DNA from: an uncultured Collinsella sp.
GTDB lineage: Bacteria > Actinomycetota > Coriobacteriia > Coriobacteriales > Coriobacteriaceae
Length of the DNA stretch: 51,687 nt
Reading direction: 5' to 3'
Assembly (NCBI GenBank): GCA_905210085.1
Contig: CAJLVJ010000008.1
Span: 1 to 51,687, forward strand
The position numbers were made by a program, and so were the translations under genes. Within the stretch, counting starts at the first letter, position 1, and each line of letters begins with the position of its first letter. Positions 1-8,442 of this stretch are shown here, in pieces. The notes under the pieces were generated by a model, which saw only the letters and a list, made by a program, of their open reading frames with translations, did not search any database and had not been told where the DNA came from.

Positions 1-243
1 AAAGCCTGTTGTTCACATCAGTCTCCGTATCCTGGAATTCTTCCGCTGACCGCAGACAGGCGCCAAACGGCATACTCCCCGGACAGCGGAAAAAATTAAG
101 ACAGCGGGGAGCTCTCCTGCTGAAACCTGAATGGTTCCCGTAAAGCATCCCCGCTGTTTTTCACTTCCGTGATTGTCTATGCTTTTTCCTGTTTCCTGTC
201 TGCGCTGCCCTTCCGAATATCCGCTCTCCATACTCTCGTTTCT
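1..243. other. Left edge, no supported gene
   Basis: This stretch lies downstream of the TolC-like gene on the minus strand. A 72-codon open frame at 13-231 (minus) has a composition without any recognisable domain or convincing ribosome binding site and is treated as chance. I see no RNA gene, terminator or repeat here. The base composition resembles the adjoining TolC-like gene rather than the rest of the window. Confidence 0.5.
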
Positions 244-1449
244 CTATGAGCCGGATGTGTTCATATATCCGTTCACAGCCCACTGGTAGGTTTCTATAGC
301 CTGGAAGAGAGCCATATCAGCTGTCTGCTCTGCCACCTGCTTGCTCAGGTAGGTGGACTGCTCCTGCAGGTACTCGATGTCGCTGGCCATGCCGAGGCTC
401 CTCTTTGTTTCCATGGCAGACATGGTCTGCTCCTCTGTGGCAAGCTCTGCCTGAGCTAACTGCCAGGCAATCTGCTTCTGCCTGATGTCGTTGTAGAGGT
501 TTGTCATGGTGGCGCTCACCGTCTGCTCCAGATTTTTTACTGTTCTCTCCTGATTCTTTCTGTCTGTGGAGTTTTCCTGCATATTGCCAAGCGCCCGCCG
601 GCTGTACTGGAGATCGTAGTTATTTGCCAGTGCCGTCTGCGTATCCGCCTCCAGATTAATCTGAGCTATGGCGTCACCATTGGCGTGGGGTACCTCTCTG
701 ATCTCCGGCTGTGCGTCGTAGCTCCATCCTGTCATCATGCAGAGATTCTGGCGAAGCGTTTCAAGGCTTGCCAGGGTTTCCGTCTGGGTGGACTGAATGG
801 ACTGAAGATTCTTCTGGGCCTTCAGCACATCTGCCTGAGTTGCCATGCCGATGGAAGCCTGGGTCTCTGTGGCCCTTAAGGCTGCCTCCATAACCTCCAC
901 GTTTTTCTGGATCAGAGCCGCATTTGCGCGGAGCTGGTTATAGGAATTAAAGAGATTCTGGGTGGACACAATAATTCCCTTCTGGTTTTTGACGTGCTGG
1001 ATTTTCCTCATGTCGCTGTCCACGTAGGAGCTGTCAGCGGAAATATCTGACTTCAGGGCGCTGTTCTGCGTCATGGCTGCCGCTGACATGAGAGGCGCAT
1101 ACCCTGCCATGTAGCTGGCGGCACCTGCCTGAAGCTGTGCGGCAAGAGCCGGATTTCCGGCATCCAAAGCCGCCTGAGCCTGATCGCTCAGGTCATCGGC
1201 CATGGAGCTCAAATCCTCGGCCTGCTCTTTCAGATCCTCCGCAGAATCATACATGTCCTGGGCACTGTCTTTGGCGTCCCGGCGTATCTGCGCGGCATCG
1301 TCATCATTCTTCGTATCATTGTAGGATGCCTGCTCATTCTGGTAATTCGGGTTGTATTCCTCAACCAGAAGGGACAGCTCATCGTATTCCATAACATTAT
1401 CTTTCAGTCTCTCCCAGGTTGCCTCGTCATGGGCAAACTGGGGATTTTC
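244..1449 (-). pseudogene. TolC-like outer-membrane-efflux family protein, 5' end replaced at a junction
   Basis: About 400 residues read on the minus strand up to a TAG stop at 244-246. The protein is dominated by long Ala/Gln/Glu-rich heptad-like helices, with a pattern (EYDEL near the start, then repeated helical stretches, and a conserved Asn-Tyr-Asp-Leu and a tail helix ending in the Tyr-Gln-Trp-Ala-Val segment) like TolC family proteins of Clostridia, which lack a true outer membrane. TolC proteins normally form periplasmic coiled-coil channels; the role in Firmicutes is unclear. The frame stays open to 1665, but everything upstream of about 1450 is the reverse of the FtsX gene, so the true N terminus and signal peptide are missing. 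Lower GC and different codon use from the rest of the window suggest a different source organism. Confidence 0.6.
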
Positions 1450-1475
1450 AGCCAACGCCTCCATAGGCGTGGCCG
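1450..1475. other. Chimeric or recombination junction
   Basis: Left of about 1450 the minus strand encodes a TolC-like protein; right of about 1475 the plus strand encodes the interior of an FtsX permease. Each gene loses its other part exactly here, without an insertion sequence, tRNA or target duplication. The composition also changes at this point. An assembly chimera is the simplest reading; a genuine recombination scar is possible. Confidence 0.6.
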
Positions 1476-2785
1476 CAAGCGCCGCCGGATTGGGCGTGGA
1501 CATTACCGTGGCCGCAACATGGTTCGCAGCGGCTGCCACCCTGCGCGAGCGCCCGGCTTCGTTGATGCTGCCGCGTGCGCCGAAGGCCGGCAAGCGCATC
1601 TTGCTCGAGCGCATCGGCTTTATCTGGCGCCGCATGGGCTTTTTGAACAAGGTCGCTGCACGCAACCTATTCCGTTACAAAAAGCGCGCCTTTATGACCA
1701 TCTTTGGCATCGCGGGCTGTACGGCGCTTGTGATTTGCGGCATGGGCATCCGCGATACGTCGGTGGCGCTTTCGCCCAAGCAGTACGGGCATATCACGCG
1801 CTATGACCTGCTGGCGGTTGCCAATCCCGACGATTTTTCGCAGACGTGCGCGGCATTGGATGAGCGAAGCGCAGCCAAGGATTCCGACGTGACCGTGACT
1901 TCGACGCTGCCGATTATGACCGACAACGTCACCTTTACATTTGGCGGCAAGAGCGAGACCGTGCAGCTGATCGTGGTGCCCGATGACCGCACGAACGACC
2001 TGGACGACTACGCGCGTCTCGAGGATGAGTCCAAAGAGCCACTGTCTTTGCGTGACGGAGACGTGTATCTGAGCAAGAGTTCACAGCTGGTTCTTGGGAT
2101 TCAGCCGGGCGACACGGCGCAGGTCCAGGATTCGTCGCTCAACGTCGCCAAGGTCAAAGTCAGCGACATCTCGCTCAACTATTTGGGCAACACGCTCTAT
2201 ATGACGCAGGGCACCTATGAGCGCGCGTTCGGCCGAAGCGCGCGTCTTAACGGCATCTTTGTGCTGCTTAAGGGCTCGTCGGCCGACCAGATTGCGTTTA
2301 GCAAGAATCTTAAGAGTGACGGTTGGCTCACCATCTCGAGCACGGCCGAACATTGGCAGAACTACGAGGCGAACTTCACTATCATCAATTCCGTCGTGGT
2401 GCTCGTGACCTTTATGGCGGCGTGCCTGTCGTTTGTGGTGGTGTTTACGTTGTCCAACACGAATATCTCCGAGCGCGAGCGCGAGCTGGCGACCATCAAG
2501 GTGCTGGGCTTCCGCCGTGGCGAGGTACACCATTACGTCAACAAGGAGACGTTGATCCTCACGGCGATTGGCACCGCACTGGGCGTGCCGCTGGGTGGCC
2601 TGCTTGCCGAGAGCTTTACGTACATCCTGCAGATGCCGTCGCTGTACTTTGACGTCGAAGTCGAGCCGCTGAGCTACGTGCTTGCCGTGGTGCTTTCCTT
2701 CGGCTTTACGATCATCGTCAACCTCGCCACCAACCGAACTCTCAATAAGATCGACATGGTCGGCGCCCTCAAGAGCGCCGAGTAA
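1472..2785 (+). pseudogene. FtsX-type ABC transporter permease, 3' portion
   Basis: About 437 residues of the C-terminal half of a large MacB/FtsX-family permease. The retained part starts in a membrane helix followed by the LRERPASLMLP segment that follows the first FtsX domain, then a second N-terminal helix (AARNLFRYKKRAFMTIFGIAG), an extracytoplasmic domain of about 230 residues, and three terminal helices with the typical SERERELATIKVLGFRRGEV loop. The product ends normally with a TAA. Such permeases work with an MacB-like ATPase to export lipids, peptides or antimicrobials, but no ATPase gene is visible because the upstream part is cut off at the junction. The frame happens to extend back to 1352 into the TolC region, which is not part of the real gene. 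Confidence 0.8.
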
Positions 2786-2901
2786 CCTGTCCTGGGATTC
2801 AAGTTCTAGCGAGCTGCCGACGCGCCCGCAGCAGTATTTTTGCATAAACCGCTCCGCCAAATGCATACTTTGACGGGGCGGTTGCTTTTTGCCCACAGGT
2901 A

Positions 2902-3136
2902 CCCCAGGGGGCGCCGTGCAAATTCCGGAGTATTCAGCATCCCGGGGTCCGCGGGCGCGGGGGCGGGTGCACAAAACCGCGCTGAAAGCCCCGATTCTGA
3001 GTCCCAACGCCTCTAGAGCCGCTCGTTTTTTTTACAGGATGCGGCCCATGGTGCCTGCCTTTCGCCCAAAATCCAGTATGCAGGCACCCTCGGCTGCTGA
3101 ATACTCCCAAAAATGCACGCCGCATCCTACCCCAGG
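2902..3136. repeat. Spaced inverted repeat, copy 1 (GGAGTATTCAGCA family)
   Basis: The left arm at 2916-2939 begins GTGCAAATT and ends GGAGTATTCAGCA. The right arm at 3095-3118 reads TGCTGAATACTCCC and ends ATGCAC, the reverse complement apart from the A/T stretch. A CCCCAGG motif lies outside each arm (about 2902 and 3130-3136). Between the arms, 3050-3058 and 3080-3088 form a 9-bp perfect hairpin (GGTGCCTGC/GCAGGCACC). The same arrangement recurs near the right end of the window. Confidence 0.7.
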
Positions 3137-3183
3137 CACCCGCAGCAAGAAGACGAATAGCCACGGCCTCCCTAGTTACCGCA

Positions 3184-3304
3184 GGAGGCCCCAGGGCTTA
3201 CCTCCCAAATCTTTCCGCAGGACGGAAGGATCCCGCCGCGCGAAGCACACGGCGGGATCCTGACATGTCCGAGGACGATTTGGGAGGTAAGCCCTGGGGC
3301 CTCC
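3184..3304. repeat. Nested palindrome, 28-bp outer arms
   Basis: Outer arms 3184-3211 and 3277-3304 are perfect reverse complements (28 bp, beginning GGAGGCCCCAGGGC). Inside, 3228-3238 and 3250-3260 form a second perfect stem (GGATCCCGCCG/CGGCGGGATCC) with an 11-base loop. The structure sits 23 bp beyond the pfkA stop, between convergent genes, so it could end transcription, but it is much larger than an intrinsic terminator and lacks a U tract. It resembles the palindrome at 51581-51687 in layout. Confidence 0.75.
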
Positions 3305-3327
3305 GATGAGAGCAGTGTCGGCCGAGG

Positions 3328-4407
3328 CTATTCGTCGCCGAAGCTGATGCCCAACGCCTTGGCCTCACGCACCAGATCGCTCTGGGGGTCGACATACTTG
3401 AGCTTGCCGGCGACATCCTCGAGCGGCATGTGGCACATCTTGCCGTCGCGCAGGGCAATCATGTAGCCAAACTCGCCGCGCAGGCAGCCAAGCGCGGCCT
3501 CGACGCCGCACTGGGTCGCAAAGATGCGGTCCTGGGCGTCGGGCTGGCCGCCGCGCTGCGTGTGACCGGGGATGGCGACGCGGGTCTCGCGACCGGTCTT
3601 GGCCTCAATCTCCTTGGCGATGTCGTACACGATTGACGGGCTCGTGCGCTCGGCGAGCTTCTTCTTGTACTCCTTCTTGGATAGCGCTGCGTCCTCCTTG
3701 GAGATGGCGCCCTCGGCGACGGCCACGATGGTAAAGCGGCTGCCGGTCTCCATGCGATGCTCGATGGTCTTGATGACGTTATCCATGTCGTAGGGAATCT
3801 CGGGAATCAAGATGACATCCGCGCCGCCCGCGACGCCGGCGTACAGCGGGATCCAGCCAACCTTGTGGCCCATGATCTCGATGACAAACACGCGGCCGTG
3901 GCTCGAGGCGGTAGTGTGGATGTCGTCGATGCACTTGGTGGCGACGTCGATGGCGCTTGTAAAGCCAAACGTCAGCTCGGTGCCCCAGGTGTCGTTATCG
4001 ATGGTCTTGGGCAGGGCGATAACGTTGAGGCCCTCTTCGCGCAGGCGGTTGGCGGTCTTGGTGGAGCCGTTACCGCCCAGCATAAACAGGCAGTCGAGCT
4101 GCAGCTTGTGATAGGTGTGGACCATCGCCGGCACCTTCTCGACACCATCGGCCTCGGGGGTATCCAGACGCTTGAACGGTGTGCGGCTCGTGCCCAAGAT
4201 GGTGCCGCCGCGGGTGAGGATGCCGCTAAAATCGGCGGGCGTCATGACGCGGAATCTGCTGTAGATAAGGCCCTGGTAGCCGTCCTCAAAACCATAGATC
4301 TCGATAGGCTCTTCGCTATTGGTCATAAGCGTTTTGACGATGCCGCGCATGGTGGCGTTGAGCGCCTGGCAGTCGCCGCCACTGGTAAGAAGACCGATCC
4401 TAAGCAT
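3328..4407 (-). CDS. pfkA: 6-phosphofructokinase
   Basis: A 359-residue phosphofructokinase that phosphorylates fructose 6-phosphate to the 1,6-bisphosphate in glycolysis (cytoplasm). Visible family motifs are the N-terminal LTSGGDCQALNA, GGNGSTKTA, the catalytic PKTIDND with the proton-abstracting Asp, and GHTQRGG near residue 285. In the E. coli numbering the residue after GGN is Gly104 (ATP type), whereas PKTIDND has Lys at the Gly124 position, a combination known from actinobacterial ATP enzymes; the Asp103 position is Asn here. The phosphoryl donor is therefore probably ATP, but pyrophosphate cannot be excluded. It starts at ATG 4407 with GGAAGGA upstream. A hairpin (4446-4478) lies in its leader. 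Confidence 0.92.
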   Translation of the reverse strand: MLRIGLLTSGGDCQALNATMRGIVKTLMTNSEEPIEIYGFEDGYQGLIYSRFRVMTPADFSGILTRGGTILGTSRTPFKRLDTPEADGVEKVPAMVHTYHKLQLDCLFMLGGNGSTKTANRLREEGLNVIALPKTIDNDTWGTELTFGFTSAIDVATKCIDDIHTTASSHGRVFVIEIMGHKVGWIPLYAGVAGGADVILIPEIPYDMDNVIKTIEHRMETGSRFTIVAVAEGAISKEDAALSKKEYKKKLAERTSPSIVYDIAKEIEAKTGRETRVAIPGHTQRGGQPDAQDRIFATQCGVEAALGCLRGEFGYMIALRDGKMCHMPLEDVAGKLKYVDPQSDLVREAKALGISFGDE

Positions 4408-4445
4408 GATGAATCCTTCCGGGCAAGTTATAACATGCGCATAAG

Positions 4446-4478
4446 TTTACCCCCGCACACTGTTGATACGGGGGTAAA
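4446..4478 (-). promoter_or_regulatory. Perfect 10-bp hairpin upstream of pfkA
   Basis: TTTACCCCCG (4446-4455) and CGGGGGTAAA (4469-4478) form a perfect stem with a 13-base loop, about 40 bp upstream of the pfkA start and about 70 bp beyond the stop of the hydrolase gene. No U tract follows on the minus strand, so it may be an operator or leader structure rather than a terminator. Confidence 0.45.
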
Positions 4479-4546
4479 ACGTGTTAGCTCAAGCGTATGG
4501 AAATGTAAGCAACGTCAGGGAACGTAAGGTCGACGGGCCTGGCTCC

Positions 4547-5632
4547 TTACAGTGCGAAGGCATCGACGTTGCCCCAGTGGCGGCGCAGCGTGATGGCGGC
4601 AGCGGGCTCGGTATTGTCAAAGACGACCGACCACTGCGTGTTGCTGGTGATGTCTTCCGGATTGGGCTCTTGCGCTGCGGCACGTAGGGCCTTCCAAGCG
4701 ACTGCCTCGTCCTGGGCGCCGGCATGGGCGTCGAGGACATCGGCGATTGCGACGGCGCGCTCTTTACCATGGCCCAGCTCGCCATTCTTTTGGTTGGGCA
4801 GCACTTCGTCACCATAGCAGGCGTAGAAGTTCGTGACCTGGCGCACGGGCGTCGCCTTGCATGCGCGGTCGGGATCGCGCGGATCCCACTCCACCACCCG
4901 TGCGTCACCGGCGGCGTCGTTGATAAAGAAGTGGTAATCGCGTCCGGCCATGGCGTGCATGTCGTGGGCGGAAAGTAGGTCGACGGCCTCTTGCGTGGTA
5001 GCCGCGCGGTCGAGCACCAGACGGATGGCGAGCGAAGTGTTGATGACGGGGCGTTGCGTGTCCTGGTCACAGGGCTTGGAATCCAGGGTGAGTACGGCAA
5101 TGGACACGCCGCATTCGTTAACACCGTCGAGCTGGGCAAACGGGCCCATGAGTGCGGCGGCGCGTCCGGCGACGGAGTCAAGTGGAGTGTTGGCGCCCAG
5201 GTTATTGAGGGCCGCAAAGCCGATGGAGGCATAGCCGCCGCGTGGGTGATTGCGCACCAGCAGCGCCGAGGTGTCGTCTTTAAAGTCGTAATTGCGACCG
5301 GTGCGCACGCGGCCTTCGGCATCTACGGCGACAAAAGCGCTGCAGGCAAACTGGGGCGCCTGGACATGTACCGGCACACCGGGCAGCACCTGCGCCACCA
5401 CGGCATCGATGTAGGCCTGGTCGTCGCGCACGCCAGCGGCGATGATGCGATCAAGATCGTAGTCGTAGGCGATGTCGATTGCGTACAGGTCATAGCCATC
5501 CGCGTAGCCGGTCAAGCGTTTGAGCGACGCGGCGGACTTGATTTGCTTGTGATAAACGATACCGGTGGCAGCGGCAAGGCCGACGGCGACTCCCGCGACA
5601 CCGCAGGCGATGGCAATGTTACGTGGCTTCAT
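4547..5632 (-). CDS. Linear amide C-N hydrolase, choloylglycine/penicillin acylase (Ntn) family, membrane-anchored
   Basis: 361 residues. Residues 8-27 are a hydrophobic helix (signal anchor). The Ntn-hydrolase core begins at ACSAFVAVD with Cys97 as probable nucleophile; the GRNYDF motif places Arg113 and Asp116 at the same distances from the Cys as Arg18 and Asp21 from Cys2 in bile salt hydrolases. NECGVSIAVL (about 172) and VTNF (about 268) match other conserved asparagine regions. The family hydrolyses bile salt amides, penicillins or N-acyl amino acids; the substrate here is not determined. About 96 residues precede the Cys, so activity should need removal of a propeptide by cleavage at Ala96-Cys97. 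It lies upstream of pfkA on the same strand and is divergent from the M18 gene. Confidence 0.82.
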   Translation of the reverse strand: MKPRNIAIACGVAGVAVGLAAATGIVYHKQIKSAASLKRLTGYADGYDLYAIDIAYDYDLDRIIAAGVRDDQAYIDAVVAQVLPGVPVHVQAPQFACSAFVAVDAEGRVRTGRNYDFKDDTSALLVRNHPRGGYASIGFAALNNLGANTPLDSVAGRAAALMGPFAQLDGVNECGVSIAVLTLDSKPCDQDTQRPVINTSLAIRLVLDRAATTQEAVDLLSAHDMHAMAGRDYHFFINDAAGDARVVEWDPRDPDRACKATPVRQVTNFYACYGDEVLPNQKNGELGHGKERAVAIADVLDAHAGAQDEAVAWKALRAAAQEPNPEDITSNTQWSVVFDNTEPAAAITLRRHWGNVDAFAL

Positions 5633-5793
5633 GGCGGCTCCTCTCGTCCTGTTAGCGTAATTGTCGCAAAAGGTGCACGGGCATGATGGCTCAACTTGGT
5701 GAGCGGTGCGGGATTAAACACGGAATGAAGAGTGCAGCGCTGGCGCGGCGGGGTATGCTGGAAGGGACCATCAACCCAGCGAAAGGGGAGAGC

Positions 5794-7179
5794 ATGACGG
5801 ATCAGGAAACGCCCGAGCGCGCGCATGTGACGGCCGATGATATCGAGGCCGCCAACGACCTTATCGACTTTATCGAGGCATGCCCCAGCATGTTCCATAC
5901 GGCGGCGACCATTATGGCCGAGCTCGACGAGGCGGGCTTTACCTACCTGTCCGAGAACGCGGCGTGGGACATCGAGCCGGGCGGGCGTTATTACACGCAG
6001 CGCAACACCTCGAGCGTTATCGCCTTTAAGGTGGGCGAGGACCTGGCTGCTACGTGGGGCGAGGACGGCGTTGCCGGCGACTACCATTTTCAGCTGACGG
6101 CGTCGCACGGCGACTCGCCGACGTTTAAGGTTAAGGCCGTGCCCGAGCTCGACGGCGCGGGCGAGACGCTGCGCCTGAACACCGAGGCCTACGGCGGCAT
6201 GATCGACTACACCTGGTTCGACCGTCCGCTGGCACTCGCGGGCCGCGTGCTGGTACGCGAGGGCGACCGTATTGAGAGCCGCCTGCTTGCCACCGAGCGC
6301 GAGGTCGCTATTATCCCGAGCCTTGCCATCCACATGAACCGCGGCGTTAACGAGGGCTTTGCGCCTAATCGTGCTGTCGACCTGTGCCCGCTCATCAGCG
6401 CCGGTGACCTTAAGCAGGGCGACTTTGATGCTCTGATCGCCGACGAACTGGACGTTGAGCCCGAGCAAATTTTGGGCCGCGATCTGTTCCTGGTCAATCG
6501 TCAGGATGCGCGCATTTGGGGTTGGGCCGATGAGTTTATCTCGACGCCTAAGCTTGACGACCTGGCCTGTGCCTATACCTCGCTGCAGGCATTTTTGGGC
6601 GCCGAGAACGCGCACGACGTCTCGGTCTTTTGCTGCTTTGATAACGAGGAGGTTGGCTCCGAGACCAAGCAGGGCGCCATGTCGACCTTCTTGGCCGACG
6701 CGTTGCGACGCATCAACGGGTCGCTGGGCTTCGATGATGAGTCGTACCATCGCGCACTTGCCGCCTCGATGCTCGTGAGCTGCGATAATGCGCATGCCGT
6801 GCACCCCAACCACGCCGAGAAGTGCGATGCCCGCAACCAGGTCGTGCTCAACGGCGGCATCGTCATCAAGGAAGCCGCCAACCAGCACTACTGCACCGAT
6901 GCCTTTAGCCGCGCGGTGTTCCAGGCTATTTGCGATGACGCCGACGTACCCACGCAGGCCTTCGCCAACAAGAGTGATATGGCGGGTGGCTCCACGCTCG
7001 GCAACCTGTCGAACATGCAGGCGAGCATGCATGCCGTGGACGTGGGCCTGCCGCAGCTGGCCATGCACTCGAGCTACGAGACCGGCGGCGTGCGCGACGT
7101 GATGTACGCCATCCGCGCCCTCACCGCCTTCTACGAGCGAAACCTAACCATCAACGGCGCCGAAAGCGTGGAGCTCTAA
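5794..7179 (+). CDS. M18 family aminopeptidase
   Basis: A 461-residue cytoplasmic zinc aminopeptidase that removes N-terminal (often acidic) residues from peptides. The M18 motifs are present: SHGDSPTFKVK with the first zinc His, DNEEVGSETKQGA with the catalytic Glu and metal ligand, SCDNAHAVHPNH, and the C-terminal ANKSDMAGGSTLGN. Start: the frame is open from 5683, but ATG 5794 has AAAGGGGAG directly upstream and gives a normal N terminus (FIEACPSMFHT motif near residue 25). It is transcribed away from the Ntn hydrolase. The stop codon is overlapped by a small palindrome beginning at 7178. Confidence 0.93.
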   Translation: MTDQETPERAHVTADDIEAANDLIDFIEACPSMFHTAATIMAELDEAGFTYLSENAAWDIEPGGRYYTQRNTSSVIAFKVGEDLAATWGEDGVAGDYHFQLTASHGDSPTFKVKAVPELDGAGETLRLNTEAYGGMIDYTWFDRPLALAGRVLVREGDRIESRLLATEREVAIIPSLAIHMNRGVNEGFAPNRAVDLCPLISAGDLKQGDFDALIADELDVEPEQILGRDLFLVNRQDARIWGWADEFISTPKLDDLACAYTSLQAFLGAENAHDVSVFCCFDNEEVGSETKQGAMSTFLADALRRINGSLGFDDESYHRALAASMLVSCDNAHAVHPNHAEKCDARNQVVLNGGIVIKEAANQHYCTDAFSRAVFQAICDDADVPTQAFANKSDMAGGSTLGNLSNMQASMHAVDVGLPQLAMHSSYETGGVRDVMYAIRALTAFYERNLTINGAESVEL

Positions 7180-7218
7180 AACCTACCAAAAAGGGACAGG
7201 TTCATTTTGGCAGGTTTT
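7178..7218. repeat. Small hairpin with GGGACAGG core, at a stop codon
   Basis: Arms AAAACCTACCAAAA (7178-7191) and TTTTGGCAGGTTTT (7205-7218) pair with a single mismatch around the core GGGACAGG. The left arm overlaps the TAA of the M18 gene. A tail TTTATCTGGGAAAA follows, also seen near the copies at 8388 and 40053. Confidence 0.75.
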
Positions 7219-7291
7219 ATCTGGGAAAATGCCAGTGGCATTGCAAACCGATAGGGCCCTAAAACGCCGCAGGTCGAATAAAAGTCAGCGA

Positions 7292-7390
7292 GAGCCCGCC
7301 GTTTGAGCCAAGGTGCCGTGAAATGAAAAGGCGCTGACCTTCTGGTCGCGCCTTTGAAATTGAACGGCAGATTGGCCAAACGGCGGGCTC
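7292..7390. repeat. Nested palindrome between convergent genes
   Basis: Outer arms GAGCCCGCCGTTTG (7292-7305) and CAAACGGCGGGCTC (7377-7390) are perfect 14-bp complements. An inner perfect stem AAAGGCGC/GCGCCTTT lies at 7327-7334 and 7348-7355. No open frame of note is present. Confidence 0.65.
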
Positions 7391-7402
7391 GCAGCGTCGA
7401 GA

Positions 7403-7432
7403 GGTTCCGGCGTTTGGTAAAACGCCGGAACC
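7403..7432 (-). terminator. Hairpin at the end of the 2-hydroxyacid dehydrogenase gene
   Basis: GGTTCCGGCGTTT (7403-7415) pairs perfectly with AAACGCCGGAACC (7420-7432), loop 4 bases, beginning directly after the minus-strand stop. The U tract is poor. Confidence 0.55.
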
Positions 7433-8368
7433 CTAATGTTCAATCCAACAACGTAAAGTTTCGCCGGCTTGCAGGTGACGCAGGTTCTCTGCGGCGATGT
7501 CGACAACGTTGTTGAGCGTGGCGGCTAGGTGGAACCAGCCGGAGACGTGTGGCGTGATGAGCATGTTGGGCGCATCCCACAGTGGGCTTGTTTCAGGCAA
7601 CGGTTCGGGGTCGGTGACGTCGACCGCGGCGCCGGCGAGATGTCCCGACTCCAGGGCGGCAACCAAGTCGTCGGCGACCACAAGGTCGCCGCGGCCGCCG
7701 TTGGCAAAGAAGGCGCCCGGTTTCATCGCGGCGAAGAACTCGGCGTTCGCCAGGCCGCGGGTCTCGGGTGTGCTGGGCATAAAGGATGCGACGATGTCAG
7801 CCTCGGCCAGGCGCTCGGACAGGGCATCCATACCGTCCATGTCCTCAAACACAATGGGGTAGACGAGCGGGTGGCGCTTGATGCCGCGGACGTGCGCACC
7901 CATGTTGCGGCAGAGCGTGGCAAAGTGGCCGCCAATGTCGCCCGCGCCCAGCACCAGCACATTGGCGTTTTTGAGCGAGGTGACCGGCCCCAAATCCTCC
8001 CAGCGATGCTCGCGCTGCAGGTCCTGGTAGCCGGGCAGGCGCTTCATCATGGAAAGGACCATGGCAAACATGTGCTCGCTCACGGCCTGACCGTAGGCGC
8101 CGATCGAGCAAGACAGCTTGGCTTCAGCCGGCACGGTGCCGGCGGCCAAGTAATCGTCATAGCCGGCGGTCTGCAATTGCAACAGCTGGAGATGCTCGCA
8201 TGCGGTAAGCAAGGCAGGGTCTATGTTGCCCAAGATCACGTCGGCGTTGGCGACCTGCTCACGCGTGATGGCGCCGGAGCTCGTGTAGATAAAGTCCTCG
8301 CCCGGAGCACTCGACTCAAGAATTGCGCGATGGCGGTCATTGATGGGCAGCAAAACCAGGATGTTCAC
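7433..8368 (-). CDS. D-2-hydroxyacid dehydrogenase family protein
   Basis: 311 residues of the NAD(P)-dependent D-isomer 2-hydroxyacid dehydrogenase family, which interconverts 2-oxo and D-2-hydroxy acids. The Rossmann motif GAGDIGGHF lies near residue 142; GGRGDLVVADDL supplies the substrate-binding Arg, VTDPEPLPE the catalytic Glu, and ITPHVSGW the catalytic His. No C-terminal regulatory ACT domain is present, so it is probably not a full phosphoglycerate dehydrogenase. The substrate cannot be read from the sequence. It lies downstream of map on the same strand, but a strong terminator separates the two. Confidence 0.85.
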   Translation of the reverse strand: MNILVLLPINDRHRAILESSAPGEDFIYTSSGAITREQVANADVILGNIDPALLTACEHLQLLQLQTAGYDDYLAAGTVPAEAKLSCSIGAYGQAVSEHMFAMVLSMMKRLPGYQDLQREHRWEDLGPVTSLKNANVLVLGAGDIGGHFATLCRNMGAHVRGIKRHPLVYPIVFEDMDGMDALSERLAEADIVASFMPSTPETRGLANAEFFAAMKPGAFFANGGRGDLVVADDLVAALESGHLAGAAVDVTDPEPLPETSPLWDAPNMLITPHVSGWFHLAATLNNVVDIAAENLRHLQAGETLRCWIEH

Positions 8369-8387
8369 AAGCAGTCCTCTCCGCTCG

Positions 8388-8422
8388 ACCTGCCAAAAGG
8401 GGACAGGTTTATTTTGGCAGGT
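8388..8422. repeat. Small hairpin with GGGACAGG core
   Basis: ACCTGCCAAAA (8388-8398) pairs perfectly with TTTTGGCAGGT (8412-8422); the loop contains GGGGACAGGT. It ends about 20 bp upstream of the 2-hydroxyacid dehydrogenase start codon and is followed on the plus strand by the TTTATC tail seen in other copies. Confidence 0.75.
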
Positions 8423-8442
8423 TTTATCAGGTAAAACGCTAT

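Larger units (their letters stand above)
2786..3327. other. Intergenic region with two repeat elements
   Basis: Convergent gap between the FtsX gene and pfkA. It holds a spaced inverted repeat (2902-3136) and a nested palindrome (3184-3304), described separately. Small open frames here (for example 2889-3263) run through the palindromes and show no domain, so I call no gene. Confidence 0.6.

Noticed and set aside
13..231. 72-codon open frame at the left edge
   Set aside because: No ribosome site, domain or plausible composition.
1352..2785. 477-residue reading of the FtsX gene starting in the TolC region
   Set aside because: The first 40 residues come from the reverse of the TolC gene and have no FtsX character; they exist only because of the junction.
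2889..3263. 124-codon open frame after the FtsX gene
   Set aside because: It reads through two palindromic elements and has no recognisable content.
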